Source of the DNA: JBBROS01 sp965217935
Lineage (GTDB): Bacteria > Pseudomonadota > Alphaproteobacteria > Acetobacterales > Acetobacteraceae
Assembly (NCBI GenBank): GCA_965217935.1
Contig: OZ244581.1
Span: 2,728,001 to 2,792,000 of the forward strand
DNA length: 64,000 nt
Reading direction: 5' to 3'
This document shows, piece after piece, positions 25,516 to 35,944 of the stretch. Position 1 is the first letter of the stretch. Each line of letters begins with the position of its first letter. The notes beneath the pieces were generated by a model. It saw only the letters and a list, made by a program, of their open reading frames with translations, made no database searches and was not told the origin of the DNA. The position numbers and the translations under genes were made by a program.

Positions 25516-26844
25516 TCAGTAGCGATAGAGTTCGTGCTTGAACGGGCCGGAGACCTGTGCGCCGATGTATTCAGCCTGCTTCGGGGAGAGTTTGGTCAGC
25601 TTGGCGCCGACCTTCTCTAGATGCAGGGCGGCAACCTTCTCGTCGAGCTGCTTAGGCAGCGTATAAACCTTGTTCTCATACTTGCCCTCTGACGCGGTCC
25701 ATAGCTCGATCTGCGCCAGCACCTGGTTGCTGAAACTCGCCGACATGACGAAGCTTGGGTGGCCGGTGGCGTTGCCGAGATTGACCAAGCGGCCCTCGCT
25801 GAGCACGATCAGGCGCTTGTTGTCGGGGAAGACGACCTCGTCCACCTGCGGCTTGACGTTCTCCCACTTGAAGTTGCGCAGGCCCTCGATTTGGATCTCG
25901 CTGTCGAAGTGGCCGATATTGCAGACGATGGCGCGGTTCTTCATGGCGCGCATGTGGTCGACGGTCAGCACGTCGATATTGCCGGTGGCGGTGACGAAGA
26001 TGTCGCCGCGGGGGGCGGCTTCGTCCATGGTGACGACCTCGTAGCCTTCCATCGCGGCCTGCAGGGCGCAGATCGGGTCCACTTCGGTGACGAGCACGCG
26101 GCAACCGCCGTTCTTGAGGCTGGCGGCGCTGCCCTTGCCCACGTCGCCGTAGCCCGCCACGACGGCGACCTTGCCGGCCAGCATGACGTCGGTGCCGCGG
26201 CGGATGGCGTCGACCAGGCTTTCCTTGCAGCCGTAGAGATTGTCGAACTTCGACTTGGTCACGCTGTCGTTAACGTTGATGGCGGGGGTCTTGAGCGTGC
26301 CGGCGCGCGCCATCTCCCACAGGCGATGGACGCCGGTGGTGGTCTCCTCGCTGATGCCCTTGATGTCGTCGAGCATCTCGGGGTGTTTCTCGTGCATGAC
26401 TTTCGTCAGGTCGCCGCCGTCGTCCAGGATCATGTTCGGGGTCCAGCGGTCGGGGCCGGTGCCAGGGCCGGTGATGGTGGACTCGATGGCCGACCAGAAC
26501 TCATCCTCGTTCATGCCCTTCCAGGCGAACACGGGGACGCCGGAGGCGGCGATGGCGGCGGCGGCATGGTCCTGCGTGGAGAAGATGTTGCAGGACGACC
26601 AGCGCACTGTGGCGCCGAGGGCGGTCAGCGTCTCGATCAGCACGGCGGTCTGGATGGTCATGTGCAGGCTGCCGGCGATGCGGGCGCCCTTCAGCGGCTT
26701 GCTGGCGCCGTACTCGGCGCGGAGCGCCATGAGGCCGGGCATCTCGTCCTCGGCCATGGCGATCTCCTTGCGGCCCCAATCGGCGAGGGAGATGTCGCGG
26801 ACTTTGTAGTCGTGTTGCGTGTTGGGGACGTTGGTGTCGGGCAT
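25516..26844 (-). CDS. ahcY: Adenosylhomocysteinase
   Basis: The 442-residue enzyme hydrolyses S-adenosylhomocysteine to adenosine and homocysteine in the methyl cycle. It is NAD-bound; the Rossmann motif GKVAVVAGYGDVGKGSAASL is clear. Other family segments are SCNIFSTQDHAAAAIA, NVNDSVTKSKFDNLYGCKES and the C-terminal GPFKHELYRY. The ATG at 26844 was chosen because GGAG sits seven bases upstream; an ATG five codons earlier lacks this. Only 46 bp separate it from the MOSC gene, and that gap contains an AT-rich segment (26872-26892). Confidence 0.97.
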   Translation of the reverse strand: MPDTNVPNTQHDYKVRDISLADWGRKEIAMAEDEMPGLMALRAEYGASKPLKGARIAGSLHMTIQTAVLIETLTALGATVRWSSCNIFSTQDHAAAAIAASGVPVFAWKGMNEDEFWSAIESTITGPGTGPDRWTPNMILDDGGDLTKVMHEKHPEMLDDIKGISEETTTGVHRLWEMARAGTLKTPAINVNDSVTKSKFDNLYGCKESLVDAIRRGTDVMLAGKVAVVAGYGDVGKGSAASLKNGGCRVLVTEVDPICALQAAMEGYEVVTMDEAAPRGDIFVTATGNIDVLTVDHMRAMKNRAIVCNIGHFDSEIQIEGLRNFKWENVKPQVDEVVFPDNKRLIVLSEGRLVNLGNATGHPSFVMSASFSNQVLAQIELWTASEGKYENKVYTLPKQLDEKVAALHLEKVGAKLTKLSPKQAEYIGAQVSGPFKHELYRY

Positions 26845-26890
26845 ACGGCGCTCCTGCATCGGTTGGCGGCGGTATATAAGGATATGTTTA

Positions 26891-27688
26891 TCACCGCAAG
26901 ATGCAGGTAACCGGGTCGCCGACGCGCAGCGCGCCGAGGGTTTCGGGGATGGCGTTGCAGCCGAAGGTGATCTGGCCCCCGGCGTCGCGGCGCAGCCTGC
27001 CGAGGGTGCGGAGGGGTTCCTTCCGGGGGGTCAGGGCGCCGGTCTGCTGATCGACGGTGATGACGGCGCAGCGGGCGCAGGGGGAGGCGAGGCGGAGGCG
27101 GACGGGTCCGGCGTCCAGGTGGGACCAGGCGTCTTCGGCCCAGGCGGAGGCGCCCTCGAGCACGATGTTGGGTCGGAAGCGGGTCATCGGGACCGGATTT
27201 GGCAGGCGCTGGTTGAGAGCTTGCAGGGACCCGGCCGTGGCGACGAGCAGGGGGAAGCCGTCGGCCAGGGAGACGACGTCGCCGGGCCGGGCGAGGCCAG
27301 GGGTAACGGGGCGGGCGGCGGGATCGGCGAGATAGGCCAGGGTGCAGGGCGTGCCGAGGGCGCGGGAGAGCCATTCGGAGGCGTCCGGGTTTGCCGCGAC
27401 GGCAGGAACTTGCGCGCCCCAGACCGTGAGGCGGATCGGCGCCCCGGCGGGAACCGCGTCGATGCCGCCCTGCCCGGCGGCTTCGAGGCGCAGGCCGGGT
27501 CCTGCGGGCGTGGCATCGATGCGCGCCATCGCGGGGAGGTCGCGCTGGGTCAGGACGCGGGCGCCGGGACCGAGGATGCCCCAGCGGCGGTCGTGCCGCA
27601 GGCCGCAGCGTTCGAGGGCCGCGGTTTGGAGCGGGACGCCGCGGAGGCCCTTGACGGGGTAGATGGCGAGGCTGGCGATGACGGGCAT
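26891..27688 (-). CDS. MOSC-domain protein (YcbX-like, without ferredoxin domain)
   Basis: The 265-residue protein has an N-terminal MOSC beta-barrel (IASLAIYPVKGLRGVPLQTA, GLRHDRRWGILGP) and a MOSC domain. The domain contains RFRPNIVLEG, the conserved cysteine context PCARCAVITVDQQTG and the closing FGCNAIPETLGALRVGDPV. Such proteins handle sulfur bound to molybdenum cofactor, as in amidoxime-reducing systems. The E. coli YcbX ferredoxin domain is missing. The ATG at 27688 starts the first strand of the barrel. It lies just upstream of ahcY in the same direction. Confidence 0.87.
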   Translation of the reverse strand: MPVIASLAIYPVKGLRGVPLQTAALERCGLRHDRRWGILGPGARVLTQRDLPAMARIDATPAGPGLRLEAAGQGGIDAVPAGAPIRLTVWGAQVPAVAANPDASEWLSRALGTPCTLAYLADPAARPVTPGLARPGDVVSLADGFPLLVATAGSLQALNQRLPNPVPMTRFRPNIVLEGASAWAEDAWSHLDAGPVRLRLASPCARCAVITVDQQTGALTPRKEPLRTLGRLRRDAGGQITFGCNAIPETLGALRVGDPVTCILR

Positions 27689-27752
27689 GGGCTGGCCGCT
27701 TAGCACAGGGCGAGAGATAGCCGCAGCGTCGCGATTGCCGGCGGGTTTCAGC

Positions 27753-29057
27753 TCAACGGATGAATGCCGGCATGAACAGGCGGGGGAGGAACAGGATGGC
27801 GTCGGGGACGAGGATGATGAACAGCAGGACGAGCAGCATCAGGCCGAGCAGGGTCGCGGTATCCTTGAAGGCGCTCGCGATGGTGGTTTGGCCGATCGAG
27901 CAGGAGATCATGAGGCAGAGGCCGTAGGGAGGCGTGACGAGGCCGAAGGCGATGGAGACGACGCCGATCATGGCGAAGTGCAGCGGGTTCATGCCGACGC
28001 TTTTCGTCAGCGGCTCGAGCACGGTGCCGACGATGATGATGGCGGGGATGGCGTCGATCAGGCATCCGATGACGAGGAAGGCGCCGGCGGTGATGAGGCC
28101 GACGCTAGTGACGCCGCCGCCGAAGCCGCGCACGGCGTTGACGAAGAGTTGCGGCAGGTGAAAGTAGGCCAGGACCCAGCCGAAGGCGGAGGCGGTGCCG
28201 ATGCAGAACAGGGAGATGGCGGCGAACCGGGCGGAGTCGTAGAGGGTTTCGGGGACCTGGGACAAGCCGATGGTGCGCAGGACGAACAGGCCGAGCGCGA
28301 GGGCGTAGAGCACGGCGATGACGGAGGCTTCGGTGGGGGTGAAGAAGCCGCCGACGATGCCGCCGACGATGATCGCGGGGGTGGCGAGCGGGAGGAGGGC
28401 GCCGAGGAGGGCCTGGAGGAACTGGCGGGCGGTGGCGCGGGCGTAGACGGGATAGCCGCGGCGCTTGGCGTAGACCGTGACGGCGCCCATGAGGGCGCCG
28501 CCGATCATGAGGCCGGGGAGGATGCCGGCCAGGAACAGCGCGCCGATGGAGACCGAGATGACGCCGCCCCAGACCACCATGAGGATGCTGGGCGGGATGA
28601 TGACGCCCATGACGGCGGCGCAGGCGGTGAGCGCCACGGTGAAGTTTGTGTCGTAGCCTTGCTTCTTCATGGCCGGGATCATGACGCCGCCGATGCCGGC
28701 GGCTTCGGCGGTGGACGAGCCGGAGATGCCGGCGAAGATCATGCTGACGACGACGTTGACATGGCCGAGGCCGCCGGGGAGATGGCCGACCATGGTGCGG
28801 GCGAGGGCCATCAGGCGCTCGGTGACGCCGGCGGAGTTCATGAGGTTGGCGGACAGGATGAAGAACGGGACGGCGAGGAGGATGAACGAGTTGTAGGATT
28901 TGAGCATCTCGTTCAGCAGCAGAAACGGGGTCAAGCGGCCGTCGATGAAGAAGACCGGGACGCAGGCGAGGCCGAGGGCGAAGGCGACAGGCACGCGGAG
29001 GATGATGAGGACGGCGAGCAAGCCGAACAGGATCAGGCCGACTTCGAGGGCGCTCAA
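27753..29057 (-). CDS. dctM: TRAP transporter large permease subunit (DctM)
   Basis: The 434-residue membrane protein has a dozen hydrophobic helices. It is the ion-coupled permease of a DctPQM-type TRAP system. Signature stretches include LRVPVAFALGLACVPVFF, FAGISGSSTAEAAGIGGVMI, IPPSILMVVWGG and GVVSIAFGLVTPPYGLCL. The start is a TTG at 29057 that overlaps the dctQ stop (TTGA), giving tight coupling. Upstream in-frame starts run through dctQ and add arginine/histidine-rich nonsense. Confidence 0.92.
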   Translation of the reverse strand: MSALEVGLILFGLLAVLIILRVPVAFALGLACVPVFFIDGRLTPFLLLNEMLKSYNSFILLAVPFFILSANLMNSAGVTERLMALARTMVGHLPGGLGHVNVVVSMIFAGISGSSTAEAAGIGGVMIPAMKKQGYDTNFTVALTACAAVMGVIIPPSILMVVWGGVISVSIGALFLAGILPGLMIGGALMGAVTVYAKRRGYPVYARATARQFLQALLGALLPLATPAIIVGGIVGGFFTPTEASVIAVLYALALGLFVLRTIGLSQVPETLYDSARFAAISLFCIGTASAFGWVLAYFHLPQLFVNAVRGFGGGVTSVGLITAGAFLVIGCLIDAIPAIIIVGTVLEPLTKSVGMNPLHFAMIGVVSIAFGLVTPPYGLCLMISCSIGQTTIASAFKDTATLLGLMLLVLLFIILVPDAILFLPRLFMPAFIR

Positions 29058-29584
29058 GCGATGGCCCGGCGGCTCGCGGCGAGGTCGTCGGCGACGCGCT
29101 CGGCGACGAACATGAGCATGACCAGGCCGGCGATGGGCCAGGCGATGTGGATGCTGAGCATGTTGAGGCCGGTCAGCTCGGAGGTCTGGTCGAAGCCGAA
29201 CAGGGCGAAGCGGTAGCCGAACCAAAGGAACGTCAGCGCCACGAGGCCGATGCCGCCGTGGACGACGAGGCGGGCGAAAAGGCGGCCGCGGGGGGTGCGC
29301 GGCGCGGGAAGGACGTCGACGTCGAAATGGGCGCCGTCGCGCACGGCGATCATGGCGCCGAGCATGATGATCCACACCAGGCAGAGGCGGGCGACCTCCT
29401 CGGTCCAGATATAGCGGGGAATGAAGCCGAAATAGCGGGAGAAGATCTGCAAGGAGACCGGGACGATGAGCAGGCCCATCATCCCGGTCATAACGATTTG
29501 CAGGACGCGGTAGACGGCCTGGTTGACCCGGCGCAGAGGGCCGGCAGGCGGGGGCCGGACAGGAACCCCGGCGTTGGCGTCCAT
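29054..29584 (-). CDS. dctQ: TRAP transporter small permease subunit (DctQ)
   Basis: The 176-residue protein has four hydrophobic segments and the DctQ hallmark RYIWTEEVARLCLVWIIMLGA followed by AHFDVDVLP. It pairs with the large permease to form the membrane part of the TRAP system. It begins four bases after dctP ends and overlaps dctM by four bases, so dctPQM is one operon. Confidence 0.9.
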   Translation of the reverse strand: MDANAGVPVRPPPAGPLRRVNQAVYRVLQIVMTGMMGLLIVPVSLQIFSRYFGFIPRYIWTEEVARLCLVWIIMLGAMIAVRDGAHFDVDVLPAPRTPRGRLFARLVVHGGIGLVALTFLWFGYRFALFGFDQTSELTGLNMLSIHIAWPIAGLVMLMFVAERVADDLAASRRAIA

Positions 29585-29588
29585 GCCG

Positions 29589-30584
29589 CTACTTCACGGC
29601 GTTCACCTTCGCCAAGACGGCTTCGGCGCCGATCTGCTTGGCGTAGGCTGCTTTCACCGGCTCCGCGTCCGCGAGCAGCTTGTCGCGCTCGGTGAATTTA
29701 TAGGTGTGCAGCTTGCCGGCCTCTTCGAGCGCGGAGAGCCGCTTCGCGTCCTCGGATGACTCGATCTGCCGGCCATACTGCCCGGCTTCCCGGCCGGCTT
29801 TCAGAATCGCCGCTTGCAGGTCTTTCGGAAGGCGGCGGAACGTCTTGCCGCTGAAGCAGATCGGGCGGACGGTGATGGCGTGCCGGGTCAGGGAAATGTC
29901 GGGGGCGACTTCGTAGAACTTCATCTGCTCGAGCCCGGCGGCTTCGTTCTCCGCGCCCTGGATCACGCCGGTTTGGATGGCGTTGTAGACCTCGTTGTAG
30001 GCGATCACGGTCGGCGCGGCGCCGATGGCCTGGAACATGGTGGTCTGGATGGGCGCGCCCATGACGCGCATCGACAGGCCCTTGAGTTCGGCCATGTTGC
30101 GCACGGGCTTGTTGGCGATGATGTTGCGCACGCCGCCGCCGGCGTAGCCGATCAGGATGACGTCGGCCTTCTTGGCCACCTCGTCGGCGATCGGCTGCAG
30201 GGCGTCGCCGTCGAGCACCTTGTTCCAGTGGTCGAGGTCGCGGAACAGGAATGGCATGTCCATCAGGGGGGCTGCGCGGGCGAAGGTGGACATGTGGCTG
30301 GGGGAGACGATGGCGTAGTCGACCGAGATGCCCTGGTTCATATAGGCGAAGTAGTCTTTCTCTAGGCCGAGCTCGCTGTTGCGGTGCAACGTGAAGTTGA
30401 TAGGCTTGCCATAGTATTTCTGGGTCAGTTCCTGGAATTTCAGAAGGCTTTTGTTGAAGGCGTGGTCGTCGTTGAACTGGACGGCGCCGTCGAGGGTAAT
30501 CGGCTGCTGGGCGCGGGCCGGGACGGTTGAGGCCGCGATGAGGGCGAGGCAGCCGATTGCGGCGTTTCTCAAGTGGCAAGGCAT
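29589..30584 (-). CDS. dctP: TRAP transporter substrate-binding protein (DctP)
   Basis: The 331-residue periplasmic receptor has a signal peptide ending near VPARAQ and the DctP fold. The ligand-binding region includes GAPIQTTMFQAIGAAPTVIA, NEVYNAIQTGVIQGAENEAAG and a conserved arginine in LKGLSMRVMG. The ATG at 30584 was chosen because it starts the signal peptide and has GAGGAAA upstream. It leads the dctPQM operon. Substrates of this family are usually C4-dicarboxylates or sugar acids; the exact one is not evident. An unrelated TAXI-type TRAP system in the same window is decayed. Confidence 0.9.
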   Translation of the reverse strand: MPCHLRNAAIGCLALIAASTVPARAQQPITLDGAVQFNDDHAFNKSLLKFQELTQKYYGKPINFTLHRNSELGLEKDYFAYMNQGISVDYAIVSPSHMSTFARAAPLMDMPFLFRDLDHWNKVLDGDALQPIADEVAKKADVILIGYAGGGVRNIIANKPVRNMAELKGLSMRVMGAPIQTTMFQAIGAAPTVIAYNEVYNAIQTGVIQGAENEAAGLEQMKFYEVAPDISLTRHAITVRPICFSGKTFRRLPKDLQAAILKAGREAGQYGRQIESSEDAKRLSALEEAGKLHTYKFTERDKLLADAEPVKAAYAKQIGAEAVLAKVNAVK

Positions 30585-30786
30585 CGGGCGTTTCCTCGTG
30601 CGTGCTTTATTGTTGTTCAAGACACTACGGGGTCGCCTCGGGTTGTCAACGGCAAACGTTGCGGTCTCAGGACCACGGAGCGTTGACGCTTTCCGCGACT
30701 TGCCAGGTGCTGCCAGAAAACATCCGGCAACCGGAACACCGCGAGCCTGCAACCATTCTGCTGTTACAATCAGAGCAGCAAAAAAG

Positions 30787-32061
<1,275 letters not shown>

Positions 32062-32276
32062 GGAAACGCGCCCTAATTCATTGGAACGGGCCGATGCCGG
32101 GTCGCCCGGTTCGGGGCGGTTGGGCAACGCGAGGCCCGCGAGAGAGAGGAGAGAACGAGGCTGAAAAGCCGCCGGTTCGCAAGATGGGGATGGGCGGAGG
32201 AAACTTTCCTGCCGCCCCGGACTAGGTGGCATCCTGGTTTAACAACGTCAAGTGCGATTTTGTTGATGCGCCGCCG

Positions 32277-32732
32277 TCAGAACGGTTTGGCGATCGCCAT
32301 GATGACGATGACGACCATCAGCACGGTGGGGACCTCGTTGGCGATGCGGTAGTAGCGTTCCGGCTTCTGGTTGCGGTCCTCGAGGAACTGGCGGCGCCAT
32401 TTCCCGGCCGCGCCCTGGAACCCGGTCATGAGGACGACGGAGACGAACTTCACGTGCCACCAGTTGACCGGCCACCACTGCACCACCCCGGGGGTCAGGA
32501 TCAGCAAGATGCCGAACAGCCAGGTGGCCAGCATCGCCGGCAGCATGATCTGCTTCAGCAGGCGGCGCTCCATGACCTTGAAGCGCTCGCTCTCGACCGA
32601 GCCGCGCGCGAGGCGGCAGTGATAGACGTAGAGCCGGGGCAGGTAGAAGATGCCCGCCATCCAAGCGATCAACGAAATGACGTGGAAGGACTTCACCCAA
32701 GGGTAGGCGTAGGCCAGGATCGGGATGGTCAT
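32277..32732 (-). CDS. hemJ: Protoporphyrinogen IX oxidase HemJ
   Basis: HemJ is the membrane enzyme oxidising protoporphyrinogen IX to protoporphyrin IX. The 151-residue protein has four hydrophobic segments and the conserved opening AYPWVKSFHVISLIAWMAGI plus FYLPRLYVYH. A later segment reads WWHVKFVSVVLMTGFQG. It overlaps the upstream HAD gene by four bases (ATGA), so they are translated together. With hemH and hemE it supplies the last steps of heme synthesis on one transcript or closely spaced transcripts. Confidence 0.92.
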   Translation of the reverse strand: MTIPILAYAYPWVKSFHVISLIAWMAGIFYLPRLYVYHCRLARGSVESERFKVMERRLLKQIMLPAMLATWLFGILLILTPGVVQWWPVNWWHVKFVSVVLMTGFQGAAGKWRRQFLEDRNQKPERYYRIANEVPTVLMVVIVIMAIAKPF

Positions 32733-33403
32733 GCGGCAAGCCGGGACCGGCGGCGGATCAAGGGCGCGAGTTCGTCGAGGCCGTGAATGATGTCCGCCCC
32801 GGCGGCGCGGAGGCGCGATCCGTCCGTGCCGGGTGCGAGGCCGACCACTTGCATTTCGGCCGCCACCGCGGCCCGCACGCCCGGAAGACTGTCCTCGACG
32901 ACGAGGCAGGCGGCGGGCGGCACGCCCTCGGCGGCAGCGGCGGCGAGGAACACGTCGGGGGACGGTTTGCCGCGGGGGACGTCGAGGGCGCTATGGCGGC
33001 GGCCGTCGAACAGGGGGGCCAAGCCGGTTGCGGCGAACTTCGCGGCCATTTCCTCATGCGAGGAGTTGCTCGCGACCCGGAACGGCAGCGGAATGGCTGC
33101 GACGGCGTCAAGCGCCGCCTCGGCGCCCGCAATGATCCGGACATCGCCGAACGCCGCGATCAAGGCGTGCCGCACCTGAACGACCCAGCCTTGCGGGACG
33201 GCGCGCCCGAGGCGGGGCTCGATGACCGTCGGCATGTCTTCGAGCGTGTAGCCGACGAAGGTCGCCATGCTCTCCGCGTGGGTCATCGGCAGTCCGAGCT
33301 TGGTAACCTCTTCGGCGACGATGCGGTTTGACAGGGTCTCGCTATCGATCAGCACCCCGTCGCAATCGAAGATGACGAGTTGAATGGGCGGATGGTCAGC
33401 CAC
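32729..33403 (-). CDS. HAD-superfamily phosphatase (subfamily IA)
   Basis: The 224-residue hydrolase has the nucleophile motif VIFDCDGVLIDSE at the N-terminus, motif II in VASNSS, and motif III/IV in GKPSPDVFLAAA and CLVVEDSLPGVRAA. It resembles beta-phosphoglucomutase/phosphoglycolate phosphatase-type members, and its substrate is unknown. Its start is about 70 bp from hemH and its end overlaps hemJ, so it sits inside the heme gene group. Confidence 0.88.
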   Translation of the reverse strand: MADHPPIQLVIFDCDGVLIDSETLSNRIVAEEVTKLGLPMTHAESMATFVGYTLEDMPTVIEPRLGRAVPQGWVVQVRHALIAAFGDVRIIAGAEAALDAVAAIPLPFRVASNSSHEEMAAKFAATGLAPLFDGRRHSALDVPRGKPSPDVFLAAAAAEGVPPAACLVVEDSLPGVRAAVAAEMQVVGLAPGTDGSRLRAAGADIIHGLDELAPLIRRRSRLAA

Positions 33404-33475
33404 AGGGCCTGGTCATGCGAGTTCCTAAGGACGTGTTCAGAGGTTATCGCTTCGGGCAACCTTGCCGGACAAGGT

Positions 33476-34609
33476 CTAGGCCTTTGTCTGGACAGGCAGC
33501 CTTGCCGGCGTGCTGACATCATCCTTGACAACGCTGTCCTTGGCCTTCGAGGGCGCGCCGGCGCGGGCATGTGGGCAGTCGCCGAAGGGGCCGGGGCAGG
33601 TGCGGCCGCCGACGAAGCTGCACAAGCCGGGCCCGCGGCCGATCGAGGCTTGGACCAGTTCGGCGAGCGCTTCGATGAAGCCGGGGTCGTTGTTCTGCGC
33701 GGGCGCGCGGAAGTAGCCGGGAACACCGTGCTTCTCGGCGAACTCGCGGTATTCGACATCGAGCTCGACCAGGGTTTCCGAGTGTTCGGAGACGAAGGCG
33801 ATGGGGACGACGAGAACGGCCGCCTTGTCGCGGGCGGCGCGTTCGATCTCGGATTCGGTGCTCGGGTCGATCCATTTCTGCGGCGTGGCGCGAGACTGAT
33901 AGCAGGTGGCGTAATCCAGGCCGTCGATCCCGAGCGCGCGAACGACGCCGGCGACGGTGCGCTCGACCTGGAACTGATAGGGGTCGCCCGCCTTGATGAT
34001 CGCTTCCGGCAGCCCGTGCGCCGAGAACAGGATGCGCAGGCCCGTGCCCGGCGGCAGCGCATCCTGGGCCTTTCGGTAAGCGGTCCGAACGATGCCGGCC
34101 GTGGCGCGCAGGTAGCCCGGGTCGGAGTGGTAGCAGCACAGCGACGTCACCGGCGTCATCAGCCCGGCCTGGCACGCGGCCTCGCGCCAGGCTGTCAGGC
34201 TGCTGCCGGTCGTCGTGGTCGAGTATTGCGGGTAGAGCGGCACGAGCACGACTTCGTCCGGATCCCATTGCCTGACCTCGCGCGCCGTGGCCAGGCTGAA
34301 CGGGTGCCAGTAGCGCATGGCGATGAAGCAGCGGGCGTCGATGTCGCCGGGCAGGGCGGCTTCGAGGGCGCGGGCCTGTTGCTCGGTGAGGTCGAGCAAC
34401 GGGCTTTTGCCGCCGAGGATCTCGTAGTTGGCGGTGGCGGCCTTGACGCGGAGATAGGCGATCAGGCGGGCGAGCAGCGGACGGACGAAGAACGGCACGC
34501 GCAGGATCGCCGGGTCCTTGAACAGGTTGACCAGGAATGGACGCACGGAGGCTGGCTTGTCCGGCCCGCCGAGGTTGAACAGGACGATAGCGACCTTAGG
34601 GTTCGACAT
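33476..34609 (-). CDS. hemH: Ferrochelatase
   Basis: The 377-residue enzyme inserts Fe2+ into protoporphyrin IX. The catalytic histidine is in LRILFSAHGLPEAII, and the acidic metal path includes the FVSEHSETLVELDVEY segment. The opening VAIVLFNLGGPDKP and the YPQYSTTTTGS loop are typical. The C-terminus has a cysteine cluster, LCSFVGGRTCPGPFGDCPH, followed by about 25 low-complexity residues. Some bacterial ferrochelatases carry a [2Fe-2S] cluster, and these cysteines could serve that role (inference). It lies 32 bp after hemE. Confidence 0.95.
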   Translation of the reverse strand: MSNPKVAIVLFNLGGPDKPASVRPFLVNLFKDPAILRVPFFVRPLLARLIAYLRVKAATANYEILGGKSPLLDLTEQQARALEAALPGDIDARCFIAMRYWHPFSLATAREVRQWDPDEVVLVPLYPQYSTTTTGSSLTAWREAACQAGLMTPVTSLCCYHSDPGYLRATAGIVRTAYRKAQDALPPGTGLRILFSAHGLPEAIIKAGDPYQFQVERTVAGVVRALGIDGLDYATCYQSRATPQKWIDPSTESEIERAARDKAAVLVVPIAFVSEHSETLVELDVEYREFAEKHGVPGYFRAPAQNNDPGFIEALAELVQASIGRGPGLCSFVGGRTCPGPFGDCPHARAGAPSKAKDSVVKDDVSTPARLPVQTKA

Positions 34610-34641
34610 AGGCTTTCAACTTGGCCGATCCCGCGCCTGCG

Positions 34642-35667
34642 TCAAGCGGCGCGGATCTGTTGCAGCAGGCGGGCGACGTGCTCCGGGGGGGTTTGCGGGA
34701 CGATGCCGTGGCCGAGATTGAAGATGTGCGGCCGGCCGCGGACGGCTTCAAGCGTTTGGGCGGCCTCGGATTGCAGCGCCTCGCCGCCGGCGACGAGGGC
34801 GGCGGGGTCCAGGTTGCCTTGGGTGGCGATGGCGGGCGGGACGAGGGCGGAGGCGAGGCGAAGGTCCGCGCCGGTGTCGAGCGCCACGGCATTGACCCCG
34901 GTTTCAGCCGCGTAGGCGCCGACGAGGACGCCGGCCAAGCGGGGGAAGCCGATGATGGGCAGGCCAGGATGCATCGCGTTCAGCCGGGCGACGATCTTGG
35001 CGGTGGGAGCGATGACGAGGCGGCGGAACAGGGCGGGCGAGAGGACGCCGGACCAACTGTCGAACAGCATGAGCACTTCGGCGCCGGCCTTTGCCTGGGC
35101 GGAGAGATAGATGACGGAGGCTTCGACGAGCAACTCCATCATGGCGGCCATCAGCTCGGGCTGGGCGTAAGCCATGTGGCGGATATGGGCGAAGTCCTTC
35201 GAGCCGCCGCCCTCGACCATGTAGCAGGCCACGGTGAAGGGGCTGCCGGCGAACCCGATCATCGCCGTCCCGGGCGGCAGCTCGCCGCGGGTGCGTTCGA
35301 CCGTCTCAAGAATCGGCGCCACAGCGTCGGCCACGCGGCCGAGGTCCAGCTTGGCGAGGGCGCCGGCGTCGCGGACTGGCGGCAGCACTGGACCCTCGCC
35401 CTCCCTGAACGCCAAGCCCTGTCCAAGCGCCCAAGGGATCATCAGGATGTCGCTGAACAGGATCGCGGCGTCGAGACCATAGCGGCGGATCGGCTGCAAC
35501 GTGACCTCGGCGGCAAGCGGCGGCGTGGTGCACAGCGAGATGAAGTCCCCTGCCTTGGCGCGGGTGGCCCGATATTCCGGCAGGTAGCGGCCGGCCTGGC
35601 GCATAAGCCAGACCGGAGGGGGCCAAACGGCGTCGCCGGCCAGGACACGAAGTACGGGTTTGCTCAT
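34642..35667 (-). CDS. hemE: Uroporphyrinogen decarboxylase
   Basis: The 341-residue enzyme decarboxylates uroporphyrinogen III to coproporphyrinogen III. Both signatures are present: PPVWLMRQAGRYLPEYR near the N-terminus and GFAGSPFTVACYMVEGGGSK in the middle. The active-site aspartate is in AAILFSDILMIP. The gene begins at the edge of the candidate replication origin, and its promoter must lie inside that gap. In Caulobacter the hemE promoter overlaps the origin in the same way. Confidence 0.97.
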   Translation of the reverse strand: MSKPVLRVLAGDAVWPPPVWLMRQAGRYLPEYRATRAKAGDFISLCTTPPLAAEVTLQPIRRYGLDAAILFSDILMIPWALGQGLAFREGEGPVLPPVRDAGALAKLDLGRVADAVAPILETVERTRGELPPGTAMIGFAGSPFTVACYMVEGGGSKDFAHIRHMAYAQPELMAAMMELLVEASVIYLSAQAKAGAEVLMLFDSWSGVLSPALFRRLVIAPTAKIVARLNAMHPGLPIIGFPRLAGVLVGAYAAETGVNAVALDTGADLRLASALVPPAIATQGNLDPAALVAGGEALQSEAAQTLEAVRGRPHIFNLGHGIVPQTPPEHVARLLQQIRAA

Positions 35668-35944
35668 TGGAACCCTTTCATCTGTTCTTTAAAGACTCTT
35701 GAGGAGGTGGTGCGTTGTTGGCTGTGGGCGCTGTGGTACCCGGTTTCGACAAATTTGTCCCCGTGTTTGTCCACAGGAGTTTCCATAGCCAACCTACTGA
35801 TGTTCTTGTGGAAACAAGCGCATTCCAGATCAAAACGGGTCTTGGCGCGATATTCGTCCCCAGTTCATCGGAGTCATGCAGTTATCCCCGCGGTCGCAGC
35901 AATAGGGGTGCCGCACCGCTTTTATCCCCGCTATCCTCGTTGTT
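35668..35944. other. oriC: Candidate chromosomal replication origin (oriC) between hemE and ppsR
   Basis: The 277-bp gap between divergent hemE and ppsR is the known position of oriC in many alphaproteobacteria (hemE/RP001). It contains DnaA-box-like 9-mers: TTGTCCACA at 35767-35775 (one mismatch to TTATCCACA) and TTATCCCCG at 35882-35890 and 35922-35930. It also has TTGTCCCCG at 35755-35763 and a reverse-strand TGTGGAAAC at 35807-35815. The segment is less GC-rich than its neighbours, for example around 35676-35700 and 35745-35760. The position is established knowledge, the boxes are seen directly, and origin function is inferred. Confidence 0.65.

Noticed and set aside
26845..26890. Possible SAH riboswitch before ahcY
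   Set aside because: Only 46 bp separate ahcY from the upstream MOSC gene, too short for the known aptamer, and no matching stems were found.
27663..29216. Acidic, Gly/Asp-rich open frame on the plus strand
   Set aside because: Antisense to the well-supported TRAP permease gene dctM; composition is a strand artefact.
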